Positions 35,587-48,150 are shown, numbered from the stretch's first letter. The stretch: DNA of 64,000 nucleotides from Sclerotinia nivalis (GCA_029531795.1 JAPEIS010000006.1:1736001-1800000), one strand, 5' to 3'. Notes: generated from the letters alone by a model not told the origin. Numbers and translations: made by a program.

Positions 35587-37486
35587 TTAACAGGCCGTGG
35601 ATTGCTCCATCTTCATATTTTGTGGTTGATTATCGCAGTCCTCCTGTTCCGAGATCCGATGCAAACCGCCTGGTAAAGGTCCTGGATTTTGTTGTTGTAT
35701 TCGCAACTTCTCAGTCAATTTTAAAACCGTTAGATACTCATTCTGATCCACCAATCCAGTAGGAGCTTGCTGAAAGAAATTGAGCAACGTATCAAGCGCT
35801 CGGCGTGCATCATCCTGGGTAGGTGAGTTCGGTGTTGAGAAATGTGGAGGCGATTGCAATCCGCTAATCGGGGTATGTGATGCCAGTGGAGGAGCCATAG
35901 AGCTATTACTGCTGCTATGATGTAAAGATCGTGGCGATATTGCAGAATCCAATCCAAAAGGAGCGCCTAACTCATGAACAGGCGATTCGACAGCCGATGA
36001 AGGGGCTGTGTCCGGTAGATTGTATTTTGGTGTCATAGGATCTGTACCCTGCGAGGCGATGAATGAAGGATCAATCGCTAAAGTGGGGAAGGTTTGGCTT
36101 CTTGGACGTTGAAAGTTGCTAGCAGGGTTATTTGCATCCATCCCATTGTTCACACTATCTTCAGTATGAGAGTTTCCACTTCCGTTGGTCGGCTGTTGTG
36201 TTATCCGAGATTGCTGAGATGGCATCCAAGATCCAGAACTCCCATCAGGAGAAAATGCAAATGGAGTTGTTGGACTAGTCGGCCCTCCTGAAAATGACGA
36301 AGGATTGTTGTCGGTAAACGCACTAGACAATGAAGCTGTGCTGTGAGAATTTGAATGTTGCTTGTAGCTTGCTGTTTGAGTAAAGTCAAAATAGCTGTTC
36401 AAGCTATCATGCATATGATGGGACCTGAGGTCCTCACTACTCTTCGCGGACGCCAATAGCAAAGGAGACTGTAATGGCGAAGCAGGTGAGACACCATTGG
36501 ATGTGCGCGATCCGGAACTTCTACTTGAGTCAATATTGATTGCCATACGTTCGGAAAGACTGCCAATATCGGCCGCGGATGCCCTTCGTCTGAGGTGACT
36601 GATGCCATTCTTTTGCTTGAATTTTTCTAGCCAACTTGTACTATTTGTTTTTAAGTGACTCTCGTTGTTGCCAACAGTGGTGGCAAAAAATCTTGCCTTC
36701 TCCTTAATCGCAGCATCGGTAAGAGGAATCCCCTGTTTTTGGGTATTTCGCACCCAATTCGAAAGGGCTCTCTCGATATCAGGGAATTTTCCTTTGGCTC
36801 GTTTAACTGGAGACAAGCTTCGATCTTCAGGGAAAAGATATTTTTCTCTTTGGCGTAAAACTTTGGAGACGGTACTGGGATTTTTTTTTAGTTAAGATCA
36901 GGACCAAATGCCAACTATAAACTATACCTTCGTTCGACACCAAACATAGCTAAGAGTGTTAAATTAGCAAGAAAATCATTAGAAGAATTTTTCATGCCCT
37001 ACCTCCAATTTCAGTCTGCTTAACAGTAGGATTATCCTCATGATATTGACACATCCGTCTTCGATCACTATCAGTAAGTGTTTTCCTTGGAGTCGGAGCA
37101 GCATGAATAGCTGGTAGTTTTTGAGCAGGCTTTCCAGAGTTCGCTGGAGGAATTGCAACAGGTGGTGCTTGGGAGTTCGCCGGATTTGTCAACATGCTCG
37201 GCCACGTGGGATGATTTGGCATGATGAGAGGAAGCAGTTGCTGGTGATGTGTGGGATATGTCGTCGGTGGAGGTGCCATTCTTGGATACTGAGGTTCAGT
37301 AGGCATTGTATGATGAGGTTGCATATATTCATATTGAATCCTATTTTCGTAGATTGGTGATTGATGCTGTGATGAACTGTAGCCGTTGCCCATTTCCGGC
37401 CAACCTTCACCGCTGTATCCATTTTCTTGTGGATTGTGATGTTGCTCATGGTCCATGCCAATATGGGCCATCATAGATTCGTGCAT
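35587..37486 (-). CDS. CENP-B-type HTH DNA-binding protein, 597 aa
   Basis: Three minus-strand exons: 37486-37003, 36949-36928 (22 nt) and 36874-35587, separated by two 53-nt introns; the sum is 598 codons. The disordered N-terminus is rich in His/Pro/Gln/Tyr (~1-130). The first helix-turn-helix, Psq/CENP-B N type, is at ~133-185: RKTLTDSDRRRMCQYHEDNP, then IGAMFGVERSTVSKVLRQRE. The 22-nt exon encodes the turn and recognition-helix start. A second CENPB-type HTH is at ~200-262: KFPDIERALSNWVRNTQKQG, then SWLEKFKQKNGI. The long Ser/Pro/Asn-rich tail ends in a helix near DTLLNFFQQAPTGLVDQNEY. There is no DDE transposase domain, so this is a host regulator of pogo/Tc5-like ancestry rather than an active element. 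Target sites are unknown. Confidence 0.88.
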
Positions 37487-40400
37487 TCTATGATATATGA
37501 TATTTAAACGAATAAATTTCCTGGTGTTTCCTTAAGTTCCAGAAATCTGAGGCAATTGTAGTTTTTTAATGGTACAGAACCTTGCGTAAGGTGTACAATA
37601 TCAAGGACGTTGAAAGCCTCAAGAGCGGGATACTGCATGCATGATAAGCAAAGCGAAGAGTGGTTCCTGGCAGCGTTAAATATATGAACCCTGCGGAATC
37701 TGCAGGAGCAGCGGATTGAGCCTGGCTGATTTTTTCAAATAATATGGAGTTTCGAATGCGAGGATATTTTTGAAGTTTGTTTGAGCTAATGCTAGACACG
37801 CGCAGCTAAAGGAAACATGCACTTCTAAGTGTGGTGGTGGTGGTGGTTGATTTTGGTGACGATGGTGGTGGCCGTCTGCGGTAGATGGGGCAGAAGATGG
37901 TCAATTAACTATGCGACAAGGGAGGGTAGGAACAAATGCTGGGAAAACGATGCTGGGAAATGCTCGCTGCAATGCCGAAGAGGGGGATAAACACGAGGCG
38001 TATGCAAAAGACTGCAATGGATATTATGCTGGGGAAGGCGCGCAACAAAAAAAGATGTATGATGTATGTATGGTGGATGGATGGAACGTTATAGTATGTA
38101 AGTAGGAGGTGAACCTAGACTTTTTGGGTTGTGTAGTAGTAAGTAATGGTCGATTTATGGGAATTTTGCAAGGTAGAGGTTCCGCAGCAGCAGGAGAAGG
38201 GAGTACTTGGGAACTGAATAGATTAATGGTGGGGACCAATTGGACTAGAGAAAATAGATGCTAGGCTTGCTTTCTTTGCTACCATGCTAGTTAAGACTTC
38301 TTCGAATAAGTTTATCAGAATCATATCATAGGAGCAATGGCAAGGAGTAAATCAATGAACGAGCAACAAACGAGCTTGTAGAATGGGATAGCAAGGGTAC
38401 AGAAGGAGAGGAAGAGGACGAATCGAAAGGGGATGAATGGAGCTCTATGTAAAATTCAATGGAACCGCAGGAAGACAGAAGATAGGCCAAACAAATTCAG
38501 AAAAGGGAAAATCGATTCGTGTGAAAATATTCAAAATAGGTTATTTACAAGGATATGAATTGCTTATTGGAAGATTCAGGTAGGGTTTAATATGGTTTAG
38601 TAAGGTCCAGGTACAGGGAAAGTACGAAGTAAGACTTGAAGACTTGCTTGATTTGCTGCTTTGATCAAATGATTGCTTGGGAGAGAAGTCCATCAGATGA
38701 GAAGCGGATCCAATCATCCCATCACATCTTTGTGTATATGTGTATGTGTGCACCTATTCAAAATTAGCTCAAGTAATAACTAAATAACAACTATATCATA
38801 AAAGCTATCTAGTATCTAGCTGGAGGAATCGCCGAACATCTAATATGTCTATAAAGAATTTACAAGCATCTTTACGGGACATCGGGGACGTTCATCATGA
38901 AGAGTGGATAGGAATAGGACAAGTATCTAATTTACCTCTTTTGAAGCTTTTATTCACTGAAAATATCAAGGTCCACTCTCACCCGTTTTCTCTGAAAAGT
39001 TGAGGCTTTCCAGTTTTTTTTCAAGGGTTTATTCAAATGATTATCGTCCAAATAAGTTAAATTTCAATTCGCATCTCATTTCAGCTGATTCAAATGGAGA
39101 ACGAACTAAACTATTCAAGGTCTAAAGTTTTACTGAATTATCGTGGATGATAACCAGGCTATGGACGAATGAAATGTTGAGACGAAGCTCTATGAATTTG
39201 TTTTTAGTTTCTACTCCGTGGGCTGTTAATCAACGGTACGCTCCGGAAGCAAAAAAAACGAGGTAAAACCGTCAAATGATCTTAGTCCTATGAAGCTACT
39301 CTGCTTAGCTGGAGTTAGTTGCCGCAGTAAGGACAGTTAAAATGTTTGTTATCATATCATATCATTTCAGCACGAAGTACTATGCTGTTCAAATTCAATT
39401 GATAATACTTTGTCTTCAGTTCTCTTTAAATTCTAAGTTCTATTTAAACAATCCAGCCCCTTCATCGTTTCGTCTCGCCAAATTTCTCTGCATTTTCATA
39501 AACGAAACTGATGGTGTACGCAGTAGGGAATTTCAAGGATTCCGGAAAAAGCTCATAGCTTCAGTTCGGAGCAACTTCCACCATCACCAAACTATTCCCT
39601 AAACAAGTAACGAACTGAACCTCTCTAGACCAAAAGTGTCATATATCATATTAGCCAGAATTCGAAACCCGGGCTCTAAGTTACACATGGTGTAGAAGCT
39701 ACATCCCTCAAACCTCGTGGAATAGAGGCTTGTTGCAGAAAAGAAAAGGTCCGTCCCTTTACCAGATGAACCCCCATGGTTATTCTTATCCTAAGTTTTA
39801 GACCCCAATTGAGAGATATCGCAAGGTATTTGCCTCATCATTTTGCATTACTTACTCTCTATAAAACAACCTCGCCTCATTTTTGGTCCTGGGGGCCTTT
39901 AAAGTAGGTGGTATCCTTCATCCTTCGTCCCAAGTTTCTGACTGTTGGTACCTACATACTTACTATATTTGTATGGTTGAGAGCTACAGACATTTGCTGC
40001 AACCTCAGCAACCTTCCTGCACTTCAGCTTTATGGTAAGGCTCCATTCAGTGCTTCACTCCAAGGCGTTCGTGCAGCCCATTTCATACTGCATTTGCATC
40101 TGCATTGCCCCTGAGTAACCCACCTGAAAGATACAGGTAACAGGATACAGCCATGGCCATGACCGTCTTCATTCATCCCACCCCATAATATCCATCCCAT
40201 TTCGCCTCGCGTCTACTCTGGTTGCGAGCTCCGGCGTTGTAGAATCGCATCCATCGCATGCGTACATATCAGCCAGGGGTTTCATTCTTAGAAATCTCAA
40301 TAACCCCACTATCCATCTTCTTAACTTTTATTCGCAATAACATTATATCTCACCGAGTTCTTCTTCGAGCAAATTGAATTTGTAATTGCCGAAAGCGTTA

Positions 40401-41386
40401 GACCTACTTACATACATGCATATGTCATCTCTTCTTTCCCGTTCCCGCTCAAGCATGAACTGCCATCTATCTATACCAACCGACAAACACATTTCCATTG
40501 CTCCCGCTCCATTACCCATATCAGACGGTGTCATTATCCTAACCGAATCTCCCGAATGTGGAGGAACCTCTCATTTGAAGTTGGGCTCCCCATCTTTGTG
40601 TAGCATCCACTCTGTCAACTATTGGTCCAACCGTAGAACTCTTGTGTCAAAAGTTCCGGGTGAAATCCCAATGGCCCCCAATTCACACAAATCTATTTGC
40701 AGATATTTTTCTGCAACATCATTTTTCATAACTATTCTTTCCCATTCCTTTACTCTGTATTTATCATTATCCATTTAATAAATCTTCAGCGGGGCGATCG
40801 ATCAAATGAGCCTTACCTTTGGTTTCATCAAGGGCATTGTCACAAGCGGCCATGAGGCACCGCTATCATATACGAATGTACAACCTCAACTTCTTTGATT
40901 CACCACCCAAATTACAGTAAAACAGCAGTACATATGTGGCGCATTCGCCGTTTGAAACGAAATCTCAGCGATGGAGGGTAGCCAGAAAATAAAAAAAATA
41001 AACGCGTCCAGACGGTCCACCTCTTCTCAAAACATACAGCTTGGCTGCAACCCATCTCTACCACCAACAGCGGTGAAGGAAACTTCAACCTCGGGATTTG
41101 TAGATTCTCAATCACGAGGAAACGAAACTTCATTTCGATTAACTCTATAGCTCAGATCTTTTTCCCTCCCCGTTAGCTTGTAGTGGGTAAAACATACACA
41201 TCATGACACATGCTCAAGTCTCAGGATATTCGTATTTAGCTAGCCATTTCCACGTTTTTGTCGGCGACAATTGAGACAATCTCATCTCCGTCGCGGGGAA
41301 ATGATCCTCATCTGCTCTGCCCATTCCGAGCCTCTACACGGCTCAGTGAACATCTGGTCTAGGTTCGGGGGTTAGGTAACCTTCAT
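37487..41386. other. Gene-poor region
   Basis: 3.9 kb with no supported gene. The part next to 37486 is the promoter and leader of the CENP-B-type gene, with a GTGGTGGTGGTGG run at about 37832-37845. The 130-codon frame 40386-40778 (+) has mixed composition and no known motif; I do not call it. A near-match to the TACTCCGTA motif lies at 39211. Confidence 0.45.
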
Positions 41387-41866
41387 ATGGTGAATTTGTC
41401 CTGTCGAGATCAACTTCCTCATTTTCATGAACTTCCCTTTGAACTTCCCCAAGTACATACTCTAGATCTATACTCCGTACCTGAATCCTCAATCTCATCT
41501 CATCAAGAACTACTAGGTATTTACAACATATATTCCACGACCACAACAAGTGAGGATGAACCCTATGACTCCAATTTCTCGAGCTTGCAAGATCATCCAA
41601 TTGTTTCAATTTCTCAATACAGTATTTCCCTTCCCAATCATCAAACAATAACCCCAAATAAGCCAAAAACACCCAAAAAAACCCAACACAAGCCCTCCCC
41701 GAGCAAAGCATCCAGGCAAGCAGCCCATCCATCAACCGCTAAAAATGCATCTGTAGCCGCCGACCAAAATGTCAAATATTTACTGGGTACGGAGTATGTA
41801 ACGTTCGATAAACCCTCCGAAAAGAGATACAAAAAACCCCCCCTCCCCCCTAAAAAGGATAAATAA
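41387..41866 (+). CDS. Doubtful 159-aa ORF, Pro/Lys-rich C-terminus
   Basis: This is a single 159-codon ATG frame. The N-half is acidic and Ser-rich (TTTTSEDEPYDSNFSSLQD), the C-half basic and Pro-rich (TPKKTQHKPSPSKAS, then KKPPLPPKK). No known domain. Against it: two copies of the window's noncoding motif TACGGAGTA (41471-41479 reverse, 41788-41796) fall inside it, and a comparable open frame exists on the other strand (41735-41343, with DLEYVLGEVQREVHENEEVD). It may be a lineage-specific gene on either strand or not a gene. Confidence 0.25.
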   Translation: MVNLSCRDQLPHFHELPFELPQVHTLDLYSVPESSISSHQELLGIYNIYSTTTTSEDEPYDSNFSSLQDHPIVSISQYSISLPNHQTITPNKPKTPKKTQHKPSPSKASRQAAHPSTAKNASVAADQNVKYLLGTEYVTFDKPSEKRYKKPPLPPKKDK

Positions 41867-41943
41867 AAAACTCCATGAAGGTCTCTAACGGTTTGGTATC
41901 CGAAGCGCCGGATGATAGGAACTGGAATGAACAGGCACGGGCA

Positions 41944-41991
41944 CAGGAACAGGAACAGGAATAGGAATAGATGAGATGAGATGAGATGAGA
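41944..41991. repeat. Simple repeats (AGGAAY)n and (ATGAG)n
   Basis: About four AGGAAC/AGGAAT hexamers run directly into four ATGAG pentamers. Confidence 0.8.
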
Positions 41992-42605
41992 TTGATCAAT
42001 AGTTACCTTTGACTTCGATATTGACCGCCAAACTAACCGCAATCCCGATAGGAATCTAGGATAACACTCTATAGGTAATGAGCATGGATAGAATCATTGG
42101 AAATTTGCCAAAAAAAAGACTAAAGAAGTCTGTGCAGCCATGATTGTTTATTATTATACCTACTCCGTATATCCATCCATAACCATGACATGACATGATA
42201 TGATGCGACATGATATGATGAACAAAGCACCGACCCGGACATTTATTCCATCAGGGTCCGGAATCTCAAGATCTAGATTCGCGGAGTTTGGGATAGATAG
42301 AGATATATAGTACGGAGTAAATACGAGGAGATTAGTTAATATTCATAGATACCTAGTAGTTTCGCTAACTTCGGTAGAAAACGAATGTTGGGTTCGTTTT
42401 TGTGTTTGAAGAAAATGAGTAGGATAAAAAGTAACAATCATTACCTTACGTAGGTATACAAAAGCAATTCTATAATCGATGCTATAGTCTAACTAGCAGC
42501 TGTAACTTAAATAAGAATCAATGTACTAGGTATTTCATAGAACTTAAGATCTTATCCCATCATCGATTTAGAACATAGATAAGCCACCCATATTCATAAC
42601 CATAA

Positions 42606-42630
42606 CCATATCCATATCCATATCCATATA
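42606..42630. repeat. Hexanucleotide run (CCATAT)n
   Basis: Four consecutive CCATAT units, followed by AACCATAG. Confidence 0.8.
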
Positions 42631-43360
42631 ACCATAGCATAAGCAGGTTAAGGATTAGTATTGCTCTCCATTTTGACGCCGATACCCATGAGCATGTTAG
42701 CATGCATCCCCGATTCCATCGGAAATATCGAAGTCACCATTGCCTCATCTCACCTAAAGACTCAACCCCATCTTTCAGTCATCTCATCCAAGCTTCTCGT
42801 CCAAGTTGAGCCAAGTCCAAGGAATCTAGGGCTCATCATGATCTATTTGTAGCGCTCTTGTGATTCCATTACTATATCGACTGAATATCATTCATCCAAT
42901 CAAAGAATCTCGCCACTATCAATTTAATATATCCCAGGAGCATAGCGTCATGTGTATAGAGTACAATCGAGTAGAAATCTGTATTTGGAGCCCTGTCTTA
43001 GTCATTCAAGCACACTGGAAAATTTGTCTTTTGGATTTTCATTCATGCCTCCCTCATATCGACTGCCTTCGTGGCCTTTGTATATCAATTGAGCAAGGGC
43101 GCCGGTGCGCAGGTACAGACCTACGAAGCGGCTACTAGTAGCTAACCACCGAACTTCCCTTCCAGAGTCCAGTAACCCAATGTCCGAATGTGTCTGTACC
43201 AAGACTTGACGCCATTGACTCCCGACGAACGTTGCTATATGTACCGATCAGCTCATCTATCTTCCGATATTCCCTGACTTCTTCAACATCTTTCTCCGCG
43301 GTGTTCGTGCAACCGGAAGATCCTTGGTTGTTACACCGTATTGTTAAATTTTTGCGTCTT

Positions 43361-44886
43361 CTATCGTTTGACAATGGTAACTGTATGAAGAGTTAGTCAA
43401 AATTCGGGCCAATTAGGCGACATGTGGAACTTACTGATATCTTCATCCGCTAGTTCGTGACTAAGGCCTACACGTTGTGGTTGATGCTTGACGGATTTTC
43501 CATAAACGATAGCTACGCGGAAATCGTCCACAATAGTCTTATGGATTGCATTACACTTCGGTAATCAGTCAGTCACTGGATGTGGTGCTACTTAAGTTCT
43601 CGGAATGATGAAGATGCGACTTACAAAATCTTCAACTGTGCACCTGGTGGAGCGTAACACCACTGGTGCGGTGTAATCAGGCAATTTTCCTTTGGGCTTT
43701 GTATAAACTCTGACAAGGTTGAGTTTCTCCCACCTGTTCAAGGTTAGTATTAGGTTGTTAGGCAATTGCAGTAACCGTAAAAGTCTGCTAGCCCCTGGTA
43801 AATAAATGTTTTGCATCTTCTCTTGAGCCAGTGGATTACAGTACCAGAACGCTGCACCGCTTGATAGAACTATGGGCATTCCTCCAAGGCAAAATGGAAT
43901 AGCAAAGCTCTCAAATCATAAACTTACATCTGTTCTAACAGTTCATCAACGTTCCACCCATGCTCAGACGAAATGGGACATGCGTTAGGAATTCTGTAAA
44001 GCAAATCAAGTTCCTCTATCGAAATAGCATCGATTTTGTTCAATGCATAAATGACAGGAATATAACTTCGTCCTTTGGCCTCTAGTACGTCTATTAGATC
44101 GTCGATAGTTGCATCACAACGAATGGCGATATCTGCCGACGATATTTTGTACTCATTCATGACAGCCTTGATCTCATCATGATCGATGTGCGTCATCGGG
44201 ACAGTATTGGTGATATTGATTCCACCCTTATCCTTTTTCTTGAACACGATATTTGGTGGTGATTTGTTGATTCGAATGCCAAATCCTTCCAGTTCGTCTT
44301 CGATAATCTTCTTATCCGTCAAGGGCTTATTGACATCCAGTATGATGAAGATCAAATGGCAGGTCTTGGCGACCGCGATGACTTGTCGACCTCTACCCTT
44401 TCCGTCCTTTGCTCCTTGAATAATACCTGGAAGATCCAGAATTTGTATCTTGGCTCCATTATATAAGATCTGACCGGGTACTGTCGTTAGGGTTGTGAAT
44501 TCGTATGCCGCAGCCTCCGAGTGTTGTCCGGTAAGTTTGCTCATCAATGTACTCTTTCCCACCGATGGAAATCCTATAAATCCAACACTGGCGACACCCG
44601 TACGTGCTACATCGAATCCTACACCTGCTCCTCCACCACTTGACGTAGGGGTTAACAACTCTCTCTTGAGCTTAGCGAGCTTTGCTTTAAGTTGACCAAG
44701 ATGGAAACTCGTCGCCTTGTTCTTCTGCGTCTTGGACATCTATCGTTCCGTTAGAATTTATCGAGGGTGAATCGACCGGGTCCCAGAAGTATACCTCATC
44801 CTCAATTGCTTTGATCTGTAGCGGGGCATTAGCATTGAACAAAAGTGGCGAAGAGGGGAGCATACCTTATCAGCGGTTGTCGACAT
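43361..44886 (-). CDS. rbg1: Developmentally regulated GTP-binding protein DRG1 (Rbg1), 367 aa
   Basis: Six minus-strand exons: 44886-44866, 44815-44795, 44739-43928, 43733-43625, 43555-43435, 43380-43361; introns are 50, 55, 194, 69 and 54 nt. The spliced product is 367 aa, exactly the size of human DRG1. It starts MSTTADKIKAIEDEMSKTQK and ends DEDIITIVKR. GTPase motifs: G1 GFPSVGKST (70-78), G3 DLPG (116-119), G4 NKID (249-252). The C-terminal TGS domain includes [20 protein letters not shown] and [22 protein letters not shown]1/Rbg1 works with Tma46/DFRP1 on translating ribosomes. Three exons are only 20-21 nt. It is divergent from dfg10 with 253 bp between starts. Confidence 0.95.
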
Positions 44887-45139
44887 GGTTGCGGATTGTT
44901 CTGGTCAAATCCAGAAGTCTTATCGAAGAAAGTTTATTGCTAGAGAAGTTGGTTGGTGAATGAATATAATGCGATTTTCCTCAAGCTGGTATCAAATTTT
45001 GGAATTGAACTTGATGTGAATTTCATTGTGGGGTTCTGCATCAAAAATTATTTCTATGATCGCATAGTTCTGACCTCAGGCACGAATCTTCACACACAGT
45101 TCCACCTGCACCAAAGCCTCCATTTCTGATCTAAATGTT
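44887..45139. promoter_or_regulatory. Short bidirectional promoter of rbg1 and dfg10
   Basis: Only 253 bp separate the two ATGs (325 bp if dfg10 starts at 45212), so both genes must share this control region. No specific site was recognised. Confidence 0.6.
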
Positions 45140-46169
45140 ATGGTAACTCACATGGGCTTTGAATGGCCTCACCAAACAATCATCTACAATTTGATTTTTT
45201 TAATTGAAATTATGGACACTCAAAATATCTGTATAGCCTTCTTCATTCTAGGGACCACGGTTGATTTAGGAGGAACCTTGATACCTTCGTTTCGACAGCA
45301 TGTCATGAACTATGGCAGTCGAGGAATCACGCCGAACGCTTCCAAAGACACCTCCATCCAGAGTAAGCCCACTAATATACTGCAATACATTGGCTCCATC
45401 CAAGTTCCTCATACTTGGTTCAGTCATTACTATATTGTATCCGTGGCCTCTTCGATCTTCTGGGCATATCAAATCATCGCACGTGGAGCTGCTTTCAACT
45501 TTCTTGCCTCGTACTCTCAACATGATACCACGAAATCAATGACGGTTAATCAGATAGCTTTGGCATGGGGATTCATGGCTTTACAGGGTATCCGGAGATT
45601 GTATGAGAGTTTCGCGCTCACCAAACCTTCTCAATCAAAGATGTGGGTTGGACTTTGGGTTGTTGGCATTGCGTACTATATTTTCATGGGCATCTCAGTT
45701 TGGATTGAAGGTATTGGTGGGTGATAGCAATTGTACTTTTGTGTTGTTTTGCTAGTGACTAACTTCCAAAGCCACACTGATTGCGACCGAAAATCCACTG
45801 GATCTGATAGAGATCTCGAAACCTTCTTTGAAGACTTGTGTGGCAGTACCTCTGTTTGTGATTGCATCAGTAATCCAACATGAGTGTCACGAGCACTTGG
45901 CGAGTTTGAAGAAGTATACTTTTCCCTCACACCCATTCTTCCGTTACATCGTCTGCCCCCATTACACTAGCGAATGCTTGTTGTATATTGCAATTGCCAT
46001 CGTGGCCGCACCCCAGGGACAGACTCTGAACAGAACCATTTTGGCAGGTTTGTGTTTCGTGATATCAAATCTCGGCGTGACTGCAGACTCTACCAGGAAG
46101 TGGTATGTCGCGAAGTTCGGCGTAGATAGTTCGAAGGGTAGATGGAGAATGCTACCTTATGTGTATTGA
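45140..46169 (+). CDS. dfg10: Polyprenol reductase (Dfg10/SRD5A3 family), 324 aa
   Basis: Exons are 45140-45716 and 45772-46169 with a 55-nt intron (ACTAAC branch). The enzyme reduces the alpha-isoprene unit of polyprenol to make dolichol in the ER, needed for N-glycosylation, with NADPH. It has at least six hydrophobic segments. Family motifs: VPHTWFSHYYIVSVASSIFW (~95-115), MALQGIRRLYESF (~150-162, the conserved RRLYE block), HECHEHLASLKKY (~255-268), FRYIVCPHYTSECLLYIAI (~277-295) and the end GRWRMLPYVY. These match the steroid 5-alpha-reductase C-terminal domain. Start: 45140 is the first in-frame ATG, but 45152 and 45212 (MDTQNIC) are good alternatives; from 45212 the protein is 300 aa. 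Confidence 0.88.
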
Positions 46170-46243
46170 GATGAGGTTCGCTCAGAGTATGTGGATAAAT
46201 AGCTCGAAAGATGGAGGAGGAGACCATATAGAGACGAGGCCTC

Positions 46244-47066
46244 TCAGCGTTTACCAAATATTCCCAGCTTAGTACCCAACTTCGATACCTTCAGTACGTC
46301 GCGATACGTAAGGCTTAGTCGCTCACGTCTTTCGTATCTTCCGTCAATGATTCCATCTTCGGACCGTAGAAGATTCCAGTTTGCGACTGTTGTTGAATTG
46401 AGATTGATATCTGCCTCAATCTCGGATATTCCATGATAATAATTTGAGTATAGCTCATCTGTTGTGATCAACAAACTTCTTGGTTCCTGAAGAATCCTCC
46501 ACCTTGGTTGCCCCTCTCTTGTGCCATCCTCTTTGTCCCCATATATATCCAAACATAGACTTGCGCCCAAACTTACGGTGCAGACGACAGGATGATAGGC
46601 TGATCCATCTTTATGTGGCATAATTCCTTGATTTGGTAGGTATTCATTTATTAGGACATGGTTCGGACGTCCATGGGGACTATCACTAAAGATATGGCGT
46701 CCTCCATCTTTGCGCGAGATAGGCAAGGAGAGGAGTCGAGAGACAACAGGATCTGTCAGCCACTTGGGCAAAGGCGCAGCCAATAAAGTGTTCTTCGTCA
46801 AATCGGAGGGCCATGTCTGAAGGCGACGATGAGTTAACTGCTTCCATCGTGGTTTTGGTGCTGTCGCAATCTGCAAATACAATGATGTCAAATATAGAAT
46901 CTCAAGCTGATAATGGTGGATGAGCTCAGGATCTACTTACTTTCTGCAACAATACCTGTTCCTCCTCTCCCGCAAGGAAATCGGAGATATAAAATGCTTT
47001 CGAGGGAAGGGTCTTGATTTGCGCCTCGTCGAGACATGCTGGTAAGGTCAATTGTTGAATATCCAT
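46244..47066 (-). CDS. ALKBH6-like Fe(II)/2-oxoglutarate dioxygenase, 250 aa
   Basis: Exons are 47066-46941 and 46870-46244 with a 70-nt intron, phase 0. The N-terminus is MDIQQLTLPACLDEAQ with AFYISDFLAGEEEQVLLQK, then PKPRWKQLTHRRLQTWP, a pattern found in ALKBH6. Iron ligands are H128 and D130 (MPHKDG) and H188 (NYYHGI). The 2-oxoglutarate arginines are R226 and R232 in RLSLTYRDV. PNHVLINEYLPNQGI precedes the HxD. All catalytic residues are present, so the enzyme should be active. Substrate of ALKBH6 proteins is not well settled (nucleic acid repair or RNA demethylation are proposed). It converges with dfg10, with 74 bp between stops. Confidence 0.9.
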
Positions 47067-48150
47067 TGCTGACTATATCCGATAAGCAAAGCACAGGTGA
47101 GATATTTCGGAATCTTTTCAATGACTATATGTGAGGTGGTGAAGAGCTAGGCAAGAAAGGGTATGTATAGAAAAGAAAGGGTAAGAATGCCATGGTACAA
47201 TATGCAAATTCCATGATCAAAATACCTAGTAGTATCTCCGTGATGTAAGAATGATACCAGCGATGGAACCGTAGAGAAAAGAGGGGAAATTTTTAATCCG
47301 GACCAACAAAAGTACCGCCAGCTTTTACAGAATAATCTTGGATGCAATGAGTCTTAAACCGAGGACCGAGTGAGTAGTAGCTACAATCTACAGAGTGCTA
47401 ATTGTACGGAGCGTGGCTACGGCAAACCGGTATATTTTATTTAATCACAAAATGGACTCTGTACTCTACTACATACGGTACTTACTACAGCGTCTAGTAA
47501 GCACTTTGAGTTTTAAGCCATCCATGTTCGCTATGATAATCTTTACTCGACCCAGAAGGCTCGGAAGAATGATTTGATACAAACTAAAGAGGAAAAGTGG
47601 TTTGTCAATTGATGCGTTGTACTCTGTGTTTGTACTTGGTTATATGACCAGACTTATTATGCGAGATTTGTTTGGCTTTGTAGACTAAAATTCTCTCTAA
47701 AGTTGGTTGGACTTTCAATTAGACTTCCCCTTAATGGATGCACTATTGGCCGTACATAGGTATCTAGATCTCTTCTTCTCTTCTCCTCTTACTCAAGTAC
47801 AGAGTAGAAGCAAAGCGAAAAAGCCTCCCTCCCTCCATGGCCGTGGCAGTGGCAATGGCAATGGCCAAGCGGAGCCGTCATCAATTGAACCAAAAGATGG
47901 GTCGTACATACATGAGATTATGAAGAGACTTCAACGATAGTAATGCTTATGTGGTAAGCTCTTCCATGAAACCAAGGAGGCGTTGTTTTTGGATTGCTAG
48001 GTAGGTACGGAGTACTGTAGCGTTATCAGATGAATGAGTGAGACATTTGACATTTCAATTCCGACATAGTATAAATTCGTGTATTGATGAATCCACCAAC
48101 TTTATCTTGTTCGCTCTTTGGATACCAGATTTCTAGGTATCTAAGAGATT

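Larger units (their letters stand above)
41867..43360. other. Intergenic with simple repeats and TACGGAGTA sites
   Basis: 1.5 kb with no gene supported. It holds AGGAAC/AGGAAT hexamers followed by ATGAG pentamers (about 41944-41991), an ATGACATG/ATGATATG run (42184-42222), a CCATAT run (42606-42630), and TACTCCGTA at 42161 and TACGGAGTA at 42311. Confidence 0.55.

Noticed and set aside
35587..37486. Transposase of the pogo/Tc5 type
   Set aside because: Both HTH modules are present, but there is no DDE catalytic domain and no terminal inverted repeats were noticed, so it is treated as a host gene.
40386..40778. 130-codon plus-strand ORF
   Set aside because: Single frame, mixed composition, no motif or splicing evidence; not enough to call a gene.
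47707..47940. 77-codon ORF with a Gly/Asn-rich centre
   Set aside because: Starts at TTG, contains a simple GGCAATGGCAATGG repeat, and lies in a repeat-rich spacer.
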